DNA of 48,302 nucleotides from Clostridiales bacterium Firm_10 (GTDB lineage Bacteria > Bacillota > Clostridia > Christensenellales > Aristaeellaceae): positions 1-48,302 of the forward strand of contig LVAP01000116.1 of NCBI GenBank assembly GCA_001603025.1. The letters run 5' to 3'. The notes below the pieces were generated by a model. The model ran no database searches. It saw only the letters and a program-made list of their open reading frames with translations, and was not told where the DNA came from. Numbering within the stretch: position 1 is the stretch's first letter; every line of letters begins with the position of its first letter. Both the position numbers and the translations under genes were made by a program. Below, piece by piece: positions 1 through 7,728 of the stretch.

Positions 1-272
1 CCCGCCAGCGCGCTGGCCGGGTTCACATAGGCGGGGATGTCGTTCAGGTATTTGCGCAGCGCCTTTCCGATCGCCACGGGGCCGCGCACCGCGCCGTCCG
101 GCGTGTTCGCGGGAAAGGTGAAACGGAAGTCCGGATCGCAGATGAAGCCGTGATCGTCCGTATCGTATTTCCCGAAATGCGCCAGCTTGATCCGGTTGAT
201 CTCCATCTTGTCGTCGTGCAGGCGCCTGATTCGGCGCAGCACGCGCTCATCCCGCAGGATTGTGGTCTTCAC
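1..272 (-). CDS. Probable glycyl radical enzyme, N-terminal fragment (cut by window edge)
   Basis: An open frame runs from a GTG at 272 to the window edge without a stop (about 90 residues). AAGGGAG at 281-287 lies 8 nt upstream of the GTG, and the frame begins 16 nt after the activase stop, so the two genes look co-transcribed and coupled. The visible part starts MKTTILRDER and contains a basic, helical segment (RVLRRIRRLHDDKM). Glycyl radical enzymes are normally paired with a dedicated activase, which is why I assign this family. The active-site Cys and C-terminal radical Gly would lie outside the window, so neither the family nor the substrate is proven. It could also be an unrelated partner protein. 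Confidence 0.55.
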   Translation of the reverse strand, partial: MKTTILRDERVLRRIRRLHDDKMEINRIKLAHFGKYDTDDHGFICDPDFRFTFPANTPDGAVRGPVAIGKALRKYLNDIPAYVNPASALA

Positions 273-288
273 AGCGAACTCTCCCTTC

Positions 289-1173
289 TCAGCCAATGCG
301 GGCGTTGACGCCCCGATCCAGAAAAAGTTTCAGCCAGCCTTCCATGATCCCGTCGGAGGGCACGGCAAAATCCTGCCCGCCCTCCAGGCCGAGAAGCGCC
401 CGTTTGCCGGCGCCCAGCCTGTGATACGCCAGCAAGTCCACCCGCTCGACAGGCCTGCCCGCCAGCCATCCGGCAACGGCGCCTAGCTCGCGGTCGTTTC
501 CGCCCGGCACGCAGGGAACGCGTACCCACACCCGCGTGCCCGTGTCCAGCAGTTTTTCCAGGTTGGACAGGATCACGCCGTTGTCCGCGCCGGTCAGGCG
601 GCGGTGAACCTGGGGATCGATTGCCTTCACGTCGTAGAGGAACAGCGAGGCCACGGGCATGATGCGCTGAAAATGCGCCCAGGGCACGCAGCCCGCCGTA
701 TCGATGGCCGTGTGAATGCCCGCCTCCCGGCACAGGCGGCATATGTTTTCCAGAAAGTCGATCTGCAGCATACACTCGCCGCCGGAAAACGTCACGCCGC
801 CGCCGGACTGTTGAAAGTACGGAAGGTCCGTGAGGATTTCTTCCATGAGACGCGCTTCATCCATCACCGTGCCGGCCAGTGTCAACGCCCCGGCGAAGCA
901 CTCGCGCGCGCACAGGCCGCAGCCCGCGCACGCTTCCCGGCGGGCTGCGGGCCGGCCCGGCTTATGCACGCCCTTCGGGCACACCTGCGCGCAGCGTCCG
1001 CAGCCGATGCACAGCTCCCGGTTGTATTCCAGCGTGGGTTCCGCGCTGAGCGATTCGGGGTTGTGGCACCAGGCGCAGCGCAGGTTGCAGCCCTTCATGA
1101 ACACCGCGGTGCGGATGCCCGGCCCGTCGTGGGTTGAATACCTCTGAATATTGAATATCCGGCCTGACGCCAC
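289..1173 (-). CDS. Glycyl-radical enzyme activating protein (radical SAM)
   Basis: Radical SAM enzyme of the PflA family, which uses S-adenosylmethionine and a [4Fe-4S] cluster to install the glycyl radical on a partner enzyme. About 294 residues. The radical SAM motif CNLRCAWC (C-x3-C-x2-C) is near residue 29. It is followed by two ferredoxin-like clusters (CIGCGRCAQVC and CAGCGLCAREC, roughly residues 55-95), typical of the longer activases rather than of PflA itself. TFSGGE, a SAM-binding motif, follows. AGGAGG (1180-1185) directly abuts the ATG at 1179, with no spacer. The GTG at 1173 has a 6-nt spacer and is preferred. The presumed substrate enzyme lies immediately downstream. The substrate cannot be told from the activase. 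Confidence 0.9.
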   Translation of the reverse strand: MASGRIFNIQRYSTHDGPGIRTAVFMKGCNLRCAWCHNPESLSAEPTLEYNRELCIGCGRCAQVCPKGVHKPGRPAARREACAGCGLCARECFAGALTLAGTVMDEARLMEEILTDLPYFQQSGGGVTFSGGECMLQIDFLENICRLCREAGIHTAIDTAGCVPWAHFQRIMPVASLFLYDVKAIDPQVHRRLTGADNGVILSNLEKLLDTGTRVWVRVPCVPGGNDRELGAVAGWLAGRPVERVDLLAYHRLGAGKRALLGLEGGQDFAVPSDGIMEGWLKLFLDRGVNARIG

Positions 1174-1228
1174 AAGCATCCTCCTCTTGTACCGGGTGCT
1201 TCCCGCTGATGGTCACGACTACGCTGCC

Positions 1229-1257
1229 ATTATACACGCAGCCAGCCGTTTTTTCAA
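1229..1257 (-). promoter_or_regulatory. Promoter of the activase operon
   Basis: On the minus strand TTGAAA (1252-1257), a 17-bp spacer and a perfect TATAAT (1229-1234) form a strong vegetative-type promoter. The leader to the start codon is about 50 nt. Confidence 0.75.
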
Positions 1258-1390
1258 CGGAGGGCCGGCAAAACATCTCAACCCGGGGAATTTCATAATG
1301 ATATTCCGCGCGCCAAATGGCTTTCGCGTTATTTTGCCGGCTGCTTGCGGCTGTTTCTCAGCATTCCGGCCATATGAACCCAGTTTCTTC
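1258..1390. other. Intergenic part of the divergent activase/CstA region
   Basis: The 367-bp gap between the divergent genes (1174-1540) holds the minus-strand promoter at 1229-1257 and a candidate plus-strand promoter at 1391-1419. In the stretch between them, which is more AT-rich than its surroundings, I see no gene, repeat or convincing RNA structure. Confidence 0.5.
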
Positions 1391-1419
1391 TTCCCTCTTT
1401 CTGCACTCCATAGTATAAT
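1391..1419 (+). promoter_or_regulatory. Candidate promoter of the CstA-like gene
   Basis: A perfect TATAAT (1414-1419) lies 17 bp after a poor -35 (TTCCCT, 1391-1396). It would give a leader of about 115 nt before the gene at 1541, containing a small CGTCT/AGACG hairpin near 1490. The weak -35 suggests that an activator may be needed, which is inference. Confidence 0.45.
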
Positions 1420-1540
1420 GATGGCGGCGAACGGATTCGGGAGGCGGAAAGCCATTTCGCGGAACCCATGAACAGAGTCACGCCGCGTCTGCCGAGACGA
1501 TGGAGATGCCAATTTATAAACGTTGGGGCGGGAGAAGCAT

Positions 1541-3010
1541 ATGATCACATTCTTGATCGGTCTTGCGATACTGGCCGTCGGCGGAGCCTTCTATGGCCGG
1601 GTCTGCGAAAGGGCTTTCAGGCCATCGGACAGGAAAACGCCTGCTGTGGAGAAATATGACGGCGTGGATTACGTGCCGATGAAAAAGTGGAAAAACAGCC
1701 TGATCGAGCTGCTGAATATCGCGGGAACAGGCCCTATACTCGGGCCGATCCAGGGCATCCTGTTCGGTCCGATCGCCTTTCTCACAATCCCCATCGGCTG
1801 CGTGATCGGCGGCGCGTTTCATGATTACATGAGCGGCATGATCTCCATCCGCAATGGCGGCGAACAAATGCCGGGGCTCGTCAGGCGCTTCCTGGGCAAA
1901 CGCGTTTTTGCGGTATACAATGTGCTCGTGTGCCTGCTGATGCTTCTCGTGGGCGTTGTGTTTATCTACACACCCGGCGACCTTTTTGTGACGCACATCC
2001 TCCACGGCGACAGCACGCCGGGCAATCCCGCCACCTGGATCGTATATGGCGCCATATTCGCTTACTACATCGTCGCGACGCTCCTGCCGATCGACAAGAT
2101 CATCGGCAAGATCTATCCCGTATTCGGCGCGATCCTGCTGCTGTCCGCGGCGGGCGTGTTCGCCGGCCTCTTCATTAACGGCTATCACCTCAGCGAGATT
2201 TGGGAAACCGGTTTTTCGTTCCGCAACCCGTTCGGCGAAAGCTTCGTCCCGATCTTCTTCGTGACGGTTGCCTGCGGCATCGTATCCGGTTTCCACTCCA
2301 CCCAGGCCACGCTCATCTCCCGCACCGTGCGAAGTGAGCGCGAAGGCCGCACGACCTTCTACAACATGATGATCCTCGAAGGCTTCATCGCCATGGTGTG
2401 GGCCGCGGCGGCCATGGGCGCGGTGAACGGCGGCCTCGCGGCAGAGGAACTGCTCCACAATCAGCCGACTTCTGTGGTCGGCATCATCGCAAAGGATATG
2501 CTCGGCAATATCGGCGGCATGGTCGCGATCATTGGGGTCATCGTGCTTCCGGTCACCTCCGGCGACACATCGCTGCGCTCCCTGCGGATCATGCTGTCAG
2601 ATACATTCCGCGTCGATACGACAAAGAAGCGCAACAACCTGGCGATCGCCCTGATCATATTCAGCGTAGTCGCCGCGATCCTGATCTACGCTAAATCCAA
2701 CGCCAGCGGATTCAACGTCCTCTGGAGATACTTTTCATGGGCGAATGAATGCACGGCTGTCTTTGCCTTCACAATGATATGTGCCTATATGATGCGGGGC
2801 GGCATGCCCTATTTGATGGCGCTGATCCCCGGAGCATTTTATATGTATGTGGTGCTGTGCTATATTCTGAACGCGCAGATCGGCTTCAACCTCCCATGGG
2901 CGGCAAGCTATGCCGCCTCGGCCGCGCTGACCATGGCTTACTGCGCGGCGCTGATCGCGTGGGGAAAAAAGACGTTCCTGCCCGGGCGTCGGGAAGGATC
3001 CGGTCAATGA
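1541..3010 (+). CDS. cstA: CstA-family carbon starvation / pyruvate-peptide transporter
   Basis: Polytopic membrane transporter of about 489 residues with a dozen or more hydrophobic segments. The N-terminal GTGPILGPIQG stretch and the HDYMSGM segment match the CstA/BtsT family, whose characterised members take up pyruvate or peptides during starvation. The protein is of the short form (about 480-500 residues) seen in Firmicutes rather than the roughly 700-residue enterobacterial form. Start: the ATG at 1541 has GGGAG at 1530-1534 with a 6-nt spacer; a TTG at 1523 is also in frame but lacks a site. It is flanked by the divergent activase and, downstream, a cell-wall gene with its own promoter, so it is probably monocistronic. 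The substrate is not determined. Confidence 0.88.
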   Translation: MITFLIGLAILAVGGAFYGRVCERAFRPSDRKTPAVEKYDGVDYVPMKKWKNSLIELLNIAGTGPILGPIQGILFGPIAFLTIPIGCVIGGAFHDYMSGMISIRNGGEQMPGLVRRFLGKRVFAVYNVLVCLLMLLVGVVFIYTPGDLFVTHILHGDSTPGNPATWIVYGAIFAYYIVATLLPIDKIIGKIYPVFGAILLLSAAGVFAGLFINGYHLSEIWETGFSFRNPFGESFVPIFFVTVACGIVSGFHSTQATLISRTVRSEREGRTTFYNMMILEGFIAMVWAAAAMGAVNGGLAAEELLHNQPTSVVGIIAKDMLGNIGGMVAIIGVIVLPVTSGDTSLRSLRIMLSDTFRVDTTKKRNNLAIALIIFSVVAAILIYAKSNASGFNVLWRYFSWANECTAVFAFTMICAYMMRGGMPYLMALIPGAFYMYVVLCYILNAQIGFNLPWAASYAASAALTMAYCAALIAWGKKTFLPGRREGSGQ

Positions 3011-3099
3011 GACCGTCCCAAGGGCAAAACCGGCGCAGATGTGACACAGGCAAAGCGCTGTTATGACGCGTTTTCACACAAGCCAATACAGCCTTCCCC

Positions 3100-3128
3100 T
3101 TCCCGCGCCGTCAGAGGCGTGCTATAAT
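3100..3128 (+). promoter_or_regulatory. Candidate promoter of the L,D-transpeptidase-like gene
   Basis: TATAAT at 3123-3128 is perfect. The hexamer 17 bp upstream (TTCCCG, 3100-3105) is a weak -35. The distance to the start codon is about 36 nt. Confidence 0.45.
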
Positions 3129-3164
3129 TAATGCGGAAAGCCAAACAAAGAGGAGTGAATGAGA

Positions 3165-3890
3165 ATGGGAAACAAGGCCATGGTGTGGGTTGTCGTTTTC
3201 ATGCTGGCGCTGGCGTCCATCGCAGGGCGCGCGGAAGCCGGGCTGCAGACTCCGCGGGAAATCCTCGGACAGCAGCCGGACGCTTCGCCCGAATGGGTGA
3301 CGGCGGTGGCCGAGGAAAAAAACGCCGGGCAGATCGTCGTGGTGGCGGCATACGGCAAAACCACGGCGTGGGTTTCCATGCACGAGAAGGACGAGAACGG
3401 CGAATGGAAAATGATCATGTCCACCCCCGGCTATATCGGCCGCGAGGGCCTGGGCAAGACCAAAGAGGGAGACGCCATGACGCCAGTGGGCACCTTCTGC
3501 TTCAACAGGGCCCTCGGCATTGCTGAAGACCCCGGCTGCGCCATCCCCTATGTGCGGGCGGACGAGAACACCTACTGGTCCGGCGACGCGGAGAACCACT
3601 ATAACGAGCTGGTTTTCCTGGAAGACTGCCCCGGCCTGAACCTGGAGGACAGCGAGCACATCGTGGATTACCAGTACGAATACCAGTATTGCCTGAACAT
3701 CAGCTACAACGATGACGGCACGCCCGGCAAAGGCTCGGCAATCTTCCTTCATTGCCTGGGGAACCGGAAGCCCTACACCGGCGGCTGCGTCGCGATCCCC
3801 ATGGAGCAGATGTATTTCGTCATGCAGCACGTTTCCCCGGACTGCGTCGTCGTGATCGACTCGCTGGAGAACCTGGGCGGCAGCTTCTGA
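3165..3890 (+). CDS. Secreted L,D-transpeptidase-like protein (YkuD domain)
   Basis: Probable cell-wall enzyme of about 241 residues. A signal peptide (hydrophobic residues 7-20, then GRAEA) is followed by a YkuD-like domain from about residue 57. The catalytic signature is present as FLHC (His196) and TGGCVAIP (Cys208), the spacing expected for L,D-transpeptidases, although the usual SHGC is TGGC here. This variant occurs in a Clostridia branch that is often annotated only as L,D-transpeptidase family. AGGAG at 3151-3155 gives a 9-nt spacer to the ATG at 3165 and only 3 nt to the in-frame ATG at 3159, so 3165 is preferred. Family members form 3-3 cross-links in peptidoglycan or attach proteins; the specific role is not known. 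Confidence 0.82.
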   Translation: MGNKAMVWVVVFMLALASIAGRAEAGLQTPREILGQQPDASPEWVTAVAEEKNAGQIVVVAAYGKTTAWVSMHEKDENGEWKMIMSTPGYIGREGLGKTKEGDAMTPVGTFCFNRALGIAEDPGCAIPYVRADENTYWSGDAENHYNELVFLEDCPGLNLEDSEHIVDYQYEYQYCLNISYNDDGTPGKGSAIFLHCLGNRKPYTGGCVAIPMEQMYFVMQHVSPDCVVVIDSLENLGGSF

Positions 3891-3922
3891 GGAAGCGCGC
3901 CGGCAGGGAACCATAAGAATAA

Positions 3923-3963
3923 GGAAACAGCGTTCGCCGTTCTGCGCGGTGAACGCTGTTTCC
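3923..3963. terminator. Bidirectional terminator between convergent genes
   Basis: A 16-bp stem (3923-3938 with 3948-3963, one G-T wobble) and a 9-nt loop lie between the convergent genes ending at 3890 and 4003. A short T-rich run follows on the plus strand and TTATTCTTAT on the minus strand. Confidence 0.8.
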
Positions 3964-4002
3964 GTTTCTCCCGGTCACAGCGCTGGATGTGGGAAGGCCG
4001 GA

Positions 4003-4680
4003 TCACTCCAGCGCCTTCTCCAGGTGCGGCCAGATTCTCTCGGCGATGCGGGCCATGCCCAAGTCGCCGGGATGGTTTGCGACGCCCTGGTGCCCGAACA
4101 GGCCCAGTGCCCGGTTCTCAGGCGACAGCAGGATATCGCCCAAATCGATGTATTCCGAGCCGGAACGCCCCGCAACCTCGCGGATCGCCCCGTTGATCGC
4201 CCCGTTTTTTGCGCCGCCGAACAGGTTGGAGCACAGCAACCAGCGCGTCTTCTCCGTCGAGAGATACGCCAGCAGCGCCTCCATGGCGTCGCGGAAACGC
4301 GGCTGGGTCAGGCCCTCTTCCGGGGTGTTCGCGCCCAGCGTGAAAATGATGACATCCGCCGGAAAACGCAGCGCCGGCCCGAATTCCGCGGCCAGGTCGC
4401 ACTGCTCCAGCGCCCGCTCCCACACCGCGCCCTGCGTCAGGACAAAGCGCGCCCGCGGATGACGCGCGCGCACGCGCCCCATCAGCAGGTGGGCGTAATC
4501 CTTCTCCCGCGCGGACGCGGCCATGCCCCACGCGCCGCTCCAGCCGATATCGTCCTTGGGGCCGTGCCATGTGACCGAATTGCCCAGAAACATGACGGAA
4601 GGCGCGCCGTTGGACGCTCCTTCCAGAAAGACGTTTCGCCCGAGAGCCGCCTGTCCGCCCCGTACCTCTTCCTGATTCAT
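4003..4680 (-). CDS. SGNH/GDSL-type hydrolase
   Basis: A 225-residue probable esterase or deacetylase. The GNS motif (residues 33-35, Ser35 as nucleophile), Gly-Ala-Asn at 116-118 (block III Asn) and the NHPGDLG segment (His203) give the expected order of SGNH blocks. The usual DxxH is replaced by ANHP, so the Asp of the triad is uncertain. No signal peptide is seen, so it is probably cytoplasmic, acting perhaps on acetylated sugars, but the family is too broad to name a substrate. GGAGG lies 6 nt before the ATG at 4680. The next gene upstream (ending at 4729) encodes an alpha/alpha-barrel protein in the same direction, so both may act on a carbohydrate. Confidence 0.8.
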   Translation of the reverse strand: MNQEEVRGGQAALGRNVFLEGASNGAPSVMFLGNSVTWHGPKDDIGWSGAWGMAASAREKDYAHLLMGRVRARHPRARFVLTQGAVWERALEQCDLAAEFGPALRFPADVIIFTLGANTPEEGLTQPRFRDAMEALLAYLSTEKTRWLLCSNLFGGAKNGAINGAIREVAGRSGSEYIDLGDILLSPENRALGLFGHQGVANHPGDLGMARIAERIWPHLEKALE

Positions 4681-4728
4681 CTTCAGCCTCCGAAACAGTT
4701 CGCCCGCGCAAGCGGAATTGGACAGACC

Positions 4729-6324
4729 CTATTCCCCGCCGGGCTGCCGCGCCTCATCGTAATCGGACATGATTTCCAGCGCGCGGCAGCTCGCGAACAT
4801 GCAGTTGAACCAGAAGTTTTTTTCAGCGTCCTCCGTGTTCATCCAGTGAGTGGGAATCTGCCCGTTTTCATGCTGCATCCGCGTCAGCTGATCCGCGAGC
4901 ACCCGGGCTTTGGCCAGGTACAGCTCTCCGCATCCCGCCTGATACAGCGTCAGGAAGCCCAGCATGAGCGAGGCGGTGGAGGCGTCGATGGGCACATACC
5001 AGCCGTATTGCTCCAGGCCGGCGGGCGTATGCCACAGGGACGTGTCGTAAGGCCGGCCGTTGTCAGGCGCGGCGTGCGGCCAGGGATAGGGCCGCTTCCA
5101 CACCACAAACTGATCCTCCGCGAAGCGCATCAGCTCCTTCGCCAAGGCGAGGCGCTCCGGATCGTCCGCGTGGTATTTCGCGAAATAGCCGGACAGGGCC
5201 ACGGGGCCGTAATGGGTGAGATTGAGGTAATTTGTGGACAGCGGGCTGTCCTCAAACTGGCCCTCCCAGTTGTAGCTGGGCAGCTGCGTCCTGAGCACGT
5301 AGTCCACGGCGCCGTCGCCCAGCTTTTTCCATCGCTCGTCGCCGGTGCGGTCATACAGACCCATCAGGAACGGCACCACCTGCTGCATGGGGGAAACGAA
5401 GTTGGCCGAGACGGGCTCGCCGCTTTCGCAGGAGCGGACCAGATACCAGCTGCCGTTGGGCTCCACAGTATCGAGATAGTATTGGCCGATCCGCAGGGCT
5501 TCCTCCAGGTAGGCGGAGTTGCCCACGGCTTTTTCCATTTCCAGATACATGCGGCCCGCCTGGGCGGGATAGATCATCATCATGGTGCCGTTGTGGGCCT
5601 GGGCGGCATGCCAGTTGGGCGTGATCACGCCGCATTTTTCAGGATCCGGACAGAAATCCAGGTAATAGGTAGGCGGCAGGTTGGCCAGAGGCGCGGAGCC
5701 CCGCGGCGTGATGGAAATGAGGTAATCCGCGGCGCTGACGGCCACCTTCATGGCGTCCGCGGCGCCTTCGGGGCACAGGCGGGCATAGGAGAGCATGGCC
5801 TCCGCCAGCGCGCTGATCATCTTGCTGGGATAGGCGTTCAGATCGTAAGAGGGGTCGGGCGTACCGAATCGCAGCCAGTGCCTGATGAAGCTCTGCGACA
5901 TGGCGTAGCGGTAGGCCTTCACGGCGCACTCCCGATAGGAGCAGACCGCCGGAGGCGTTTCCTCCGGGAAGCTGGCCAGGCGGAAGAAGGTGCGCGCGCC
6001 CACGGGCGCGTCCTCGCTGCCGTCTTCGCTGAGGGCGGTCACAGTGAGCTTCACCACGCCTTCGGGCAGCTCGGCCCAGATGGGCGTGAGCAGCGCGCAG
6101 CAGTCGTCCGCCTCGAAGACGTGCGCGGCGCCCTGTTCGTCGACGGCCGTATAGCGGTAGCGGCGGCAGCCGCGAATGGCGGTGAAATGAAAGGCCGGCA
6201 CATACATGAACTGCGTGGATTCCACATTCCAGAAAGGCAAACCGCGCTTGACGCCATAGCGCACAGTGGTTTCCGGACAGCAGCATTCCTCGAACGCCTG
6301 CCGGGCGAGTTCCGCTCTGGTCAT
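4729..6324 (-). CDS. Probable (alpha/alpha)6-barrel carbohydrate-active protein, function unknown
   Basis: About 531 residues, no signal peptide. The first 150 or so residues look beta-rich. The rest consists of repeated helix pairs rich in Trp, Tyr and Pro (for example NAYPSKM, NWHAAQAHNG, WYVPIDASTAS, THWMN), the pattern of six-hairpin glycosidase-like proteins such as glucuronyl epimerases, unsaturated glucuronyl hydrolases and related families. I cannot assign a specific family or catalytic residues. The frame is open to 6627, but that extension would run across the tRNA gene and the gene's own promoter (6464-6492), so the start must be inside it. ATG 6324 is chosen; ATG 6414 is possible. 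Neither has a good ribosome site, so the start is the least certain part. Confidence 0.7.
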   Translation of the reverse strand: MTRAELARQAFEECCCPETTVRYGVKRGLPFWNVESTQFMYVPAFHFTAIRGCRRYRYTAVDEQGAAHVFEADDCCALLTPIWAELPEGVVKLTVTALSEDGSEDAPVGARTFFRLASFPEETPPAVCSYRECAVKAYRYAMSQSFIRHWLRFGTPDPSYDLNAYPSKMISALAEAMLSYARLCPEGAADAMKVAVSAADYLISITPRGSAPLANLPPTYYLDFCPDPEKCGVITPNWHAAQAHNGTMMMIYPAQAGRMYLEMEKAVGNSAYLEEALRIGQYYLDTVEPNGSWYLVRSCESGEPVSANFVSPMQQVVPFLMGLYDRTGDERWKKLGDGAVDYVLRTQLPSYNWEGQFEDSPLSTNYLNLTHYGPVALSGYFAKYHADDPERLALAKELMRFAEDQFVVWKRPYPWPHAAPDNGRPYDTSLWHTPAGLEQYGWYVPIDASTASLMLGFLTLYQAGCGELYLAKARVLADQLTRMQHENGQIPTHWMNTEDAEKNFWFNCMFASCRALEIMSDYDEARQPGGE

Positions 6325-6463
6325 AGGATCACTTGCCGACGCGGCTGTCGGCGGAAAGGCGTTTCTCCCGCGGAGGAAGCGCCGGCGCGGAGACGCGGAC
6401 GCCGCAAATATCATCCGTTTCCGCAAAACGGCGCGGCCGTTGGCAACCGTGCCGCCTAAAGCC

Positions 6464-6492
6464 ATTGTATCATGGCACGGCGGAAAAAACAA
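6464..6492 (-). promoter_or_regulatory. Promoter of the alpha/alpha-barrel and SGNH genes
   Basis: On the minus strand TTGTTT (6487-6492), a 17-bp spacer and TACAAT (6464-6469). It lies downstream of the tRNA terminator and upstream of both candidate start codons. Confidence 0.6.
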
Positions 6493-6540
6493 GCCGCCGG
6501 CAGCGCGGCGCCAAACGCGGGCCTCCCGGAAAGGGCATAA

Positions 6541-6569
6541 TAAAAAACAGAAACCCCTCATTGCGGGGA
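6541..6569 (-). terminator. Terminator downstream of tRNA-Lys
   Basis: On the minus strand a short CCCC/GGGG stem (6565-6568 with 6554-6557) with a 7-nt loop is followed by TTTCTGTTTTTTA (6541-6553). The stem is short but the T-tract is good. A run of six T directly after the tRNA 3' end (6591-6596) may add to termination. Confidence 0.55.
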
Positions 6570-6597
6570 TCCTGTCGCCATTGTCCAAATAAAAAAG

Positions 6598-6670
6598 TCC
6601 GCCCTCAGGGACTCGAACCCTGGACACCCTGATTAAGAGTCAGGTGCTCTACCAACTGAGCTAAGGGCGG
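6598..6670 (-). tRNA. tRNA-Lys (anticodon CUU)
   Basis: A full 73-nt cloverleaf: acceptor CCGCCCT/AGGGCGG, D stem GCTC/GAGC, anticodon stem CCTGA/TCAGG with loop CTCTTAA (anticodon CTT, reading AAG), variable GTGTC, T arm CAGGG/CCCTG with loop TTCGAGT, discriminator A. The terminal CCA is not encoded. Confidence 0.97.
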
Positions 6671-6692
6671 GTATCGCTCACGAACAGATGAT

Positions 6693-6721
6693 ATTATACC
6701 ATTCGCGAAGCGCGTTGTCAA
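6693..6721 (-). promoter_or_regulatory. Consensus promoter of tRNA-Lys
   Basis: Perfect TTGACA (6716-6721), 17-bp spacer, perfect TATAAT (6693-6698) on the minus strand, 22 bp upstream of the tRNA 5' end. Confidence 0.9.
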
Positions 6722-6774
6722 TAACCTTTTTCACCCTTTGCCGGCCGGTTTGTGTAAAGTTTAGCCGTCCGCGC

Positions 6775-7728
6775 TCATTCGCCGTCCTGCGGCGCGTCAA
6801 AATTGATCCTCTCCTCCTCCACAACCAGCGGCCGGTTCATCAGGCGCAGATTGATGGACAGGATGTATTCGCCCAAAAAGCCCATGAAGAACAGCAGCAC
6901 GGAGCACATCAGGGACACCACGATGATCGTGGGCGCCTGGCCGGCCACAAAGCGGTCCCAATAGATCAGCTTCATGACGAGGTACACCAGGCCGACCAGC
7001 AGGTTGATCGCCGCGAAGGAGAAGCCCACGAATTCCGCGATGCGCATGCCCACCTTGGTGTAGCTGGTCACGGACAGCATGGCCGCGTCGTACAGGCTGT
7101 ACCAGTTGTTGTGGGTTTTGCCCGCGCGCCGCTGCGGCTGCTCGTAGGGCACATCCTTGCGGCGGCCGCCCAGCTCCGCCACGATGCCGCGGATGAACGG
7201 CGTGGGGTCGTTCAGCCGGCGCAGCACGTCCACGAAGGATTTGTCATACAGCCCGAAACCCGTGAAGTGCTCGATCTGATCCACGGCCGAGAACCGTTTG
7301 ATCAGCCGGTAGTAGGCCGTGCGCAGCCGGTACATCAACCGGCTCTCCCGGCTGGAGGTCTTCACGCCGCAGACGATCTGGTAGCCCTCCTCCCAGTACT
7401 GCAGGAAGGTGGGAATCAGCTCCACCGGGTCCTGGAAGTCCGCGCAGATGGGAATCGTGCAGTCTCCCGTGGTCTGGCAGATGCCGTAGTACGGGCTGTT
7501 GAACTGCCCGAAATTCTTCACGTTGAAGATCGCCCTGATCTTCCTGTTTTCCGCGCACACCTGGCGGATAAGCGCGCGCGTATTGTCCGTCGAGCAGTTG
7601 TCGATGAACAGCAGCTCGTAGTCGTACTGGGGCAGCGCCTCCATCTGCTTCACGATGGCCGCGCTGATCGCCAGAACGTTTTCTTCCTCGTTGTAGCAGG
7701 GAACCATGATGCTGACTTTCTTTTTCAT
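6775..7728 (-). CDS. GtrB/DPM1-like family 2 glycosyltransferase
   Basis: A 317-residue GT-A glycosyltransferase with an N-terminal SIMVPCYNEE start, an IDNCSTDN nucleotide-binding segment (about residue 43) and ADFQDP as the DxD region (about residue 96). Two C-terminal transmembrane helices (about 230-250 and 265-290) complete the architecture of GtrB, ArnC and dolichol-phosphate-mannose synthase relatives, which load a sugar onto undecaprenyl phosphate at the inner membrane face. It is the last gene of the polysaccharide operon and overlaps the preceding gene by ATGA (7725-7728), indicating coupling. A GtrA-family protein in the same operon (10530-11024) is its expected partner. The sugar donor is not shown by the sequence. 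Confidence 0.88.
   Translation of the reverse strand: MKKKVSIMVPCYNEEENVLAISAAIVKQMEALPQYDYELLFIDNCSTDNTRALIRQVCAENRKIRAIFNVKNFGQFNSPYYGICQTTGDCTIPICADFQDPVELIPTFLQYWEEGYQIVCGVKTSSRESRLMYRLRTAYYRLIKRFSAVDQIEHFTGFGLYDKSFVDVLRRLNDPTPFIRGIVAELGGRRKDVPYEQPQRRAGKTHNNWYSLYDAAMLSVTSYTKVGMRIAEFVGFSFAAINLLVGLVYLVMKLIYWDRFVAGQAPTIIVVSLMCSVLLFFMGFLGEYILSINLRLMNRPLVVEEERINFDAPQDGE

Noticed and set aside
4729-6627. An N-terminally longer form of the alpha/alpha-barrel protein
   Set aside because: It would begin inside tRNA-Lys and cross its terminator and the gene's own promoter; the extra ~100 residues look non-coding.
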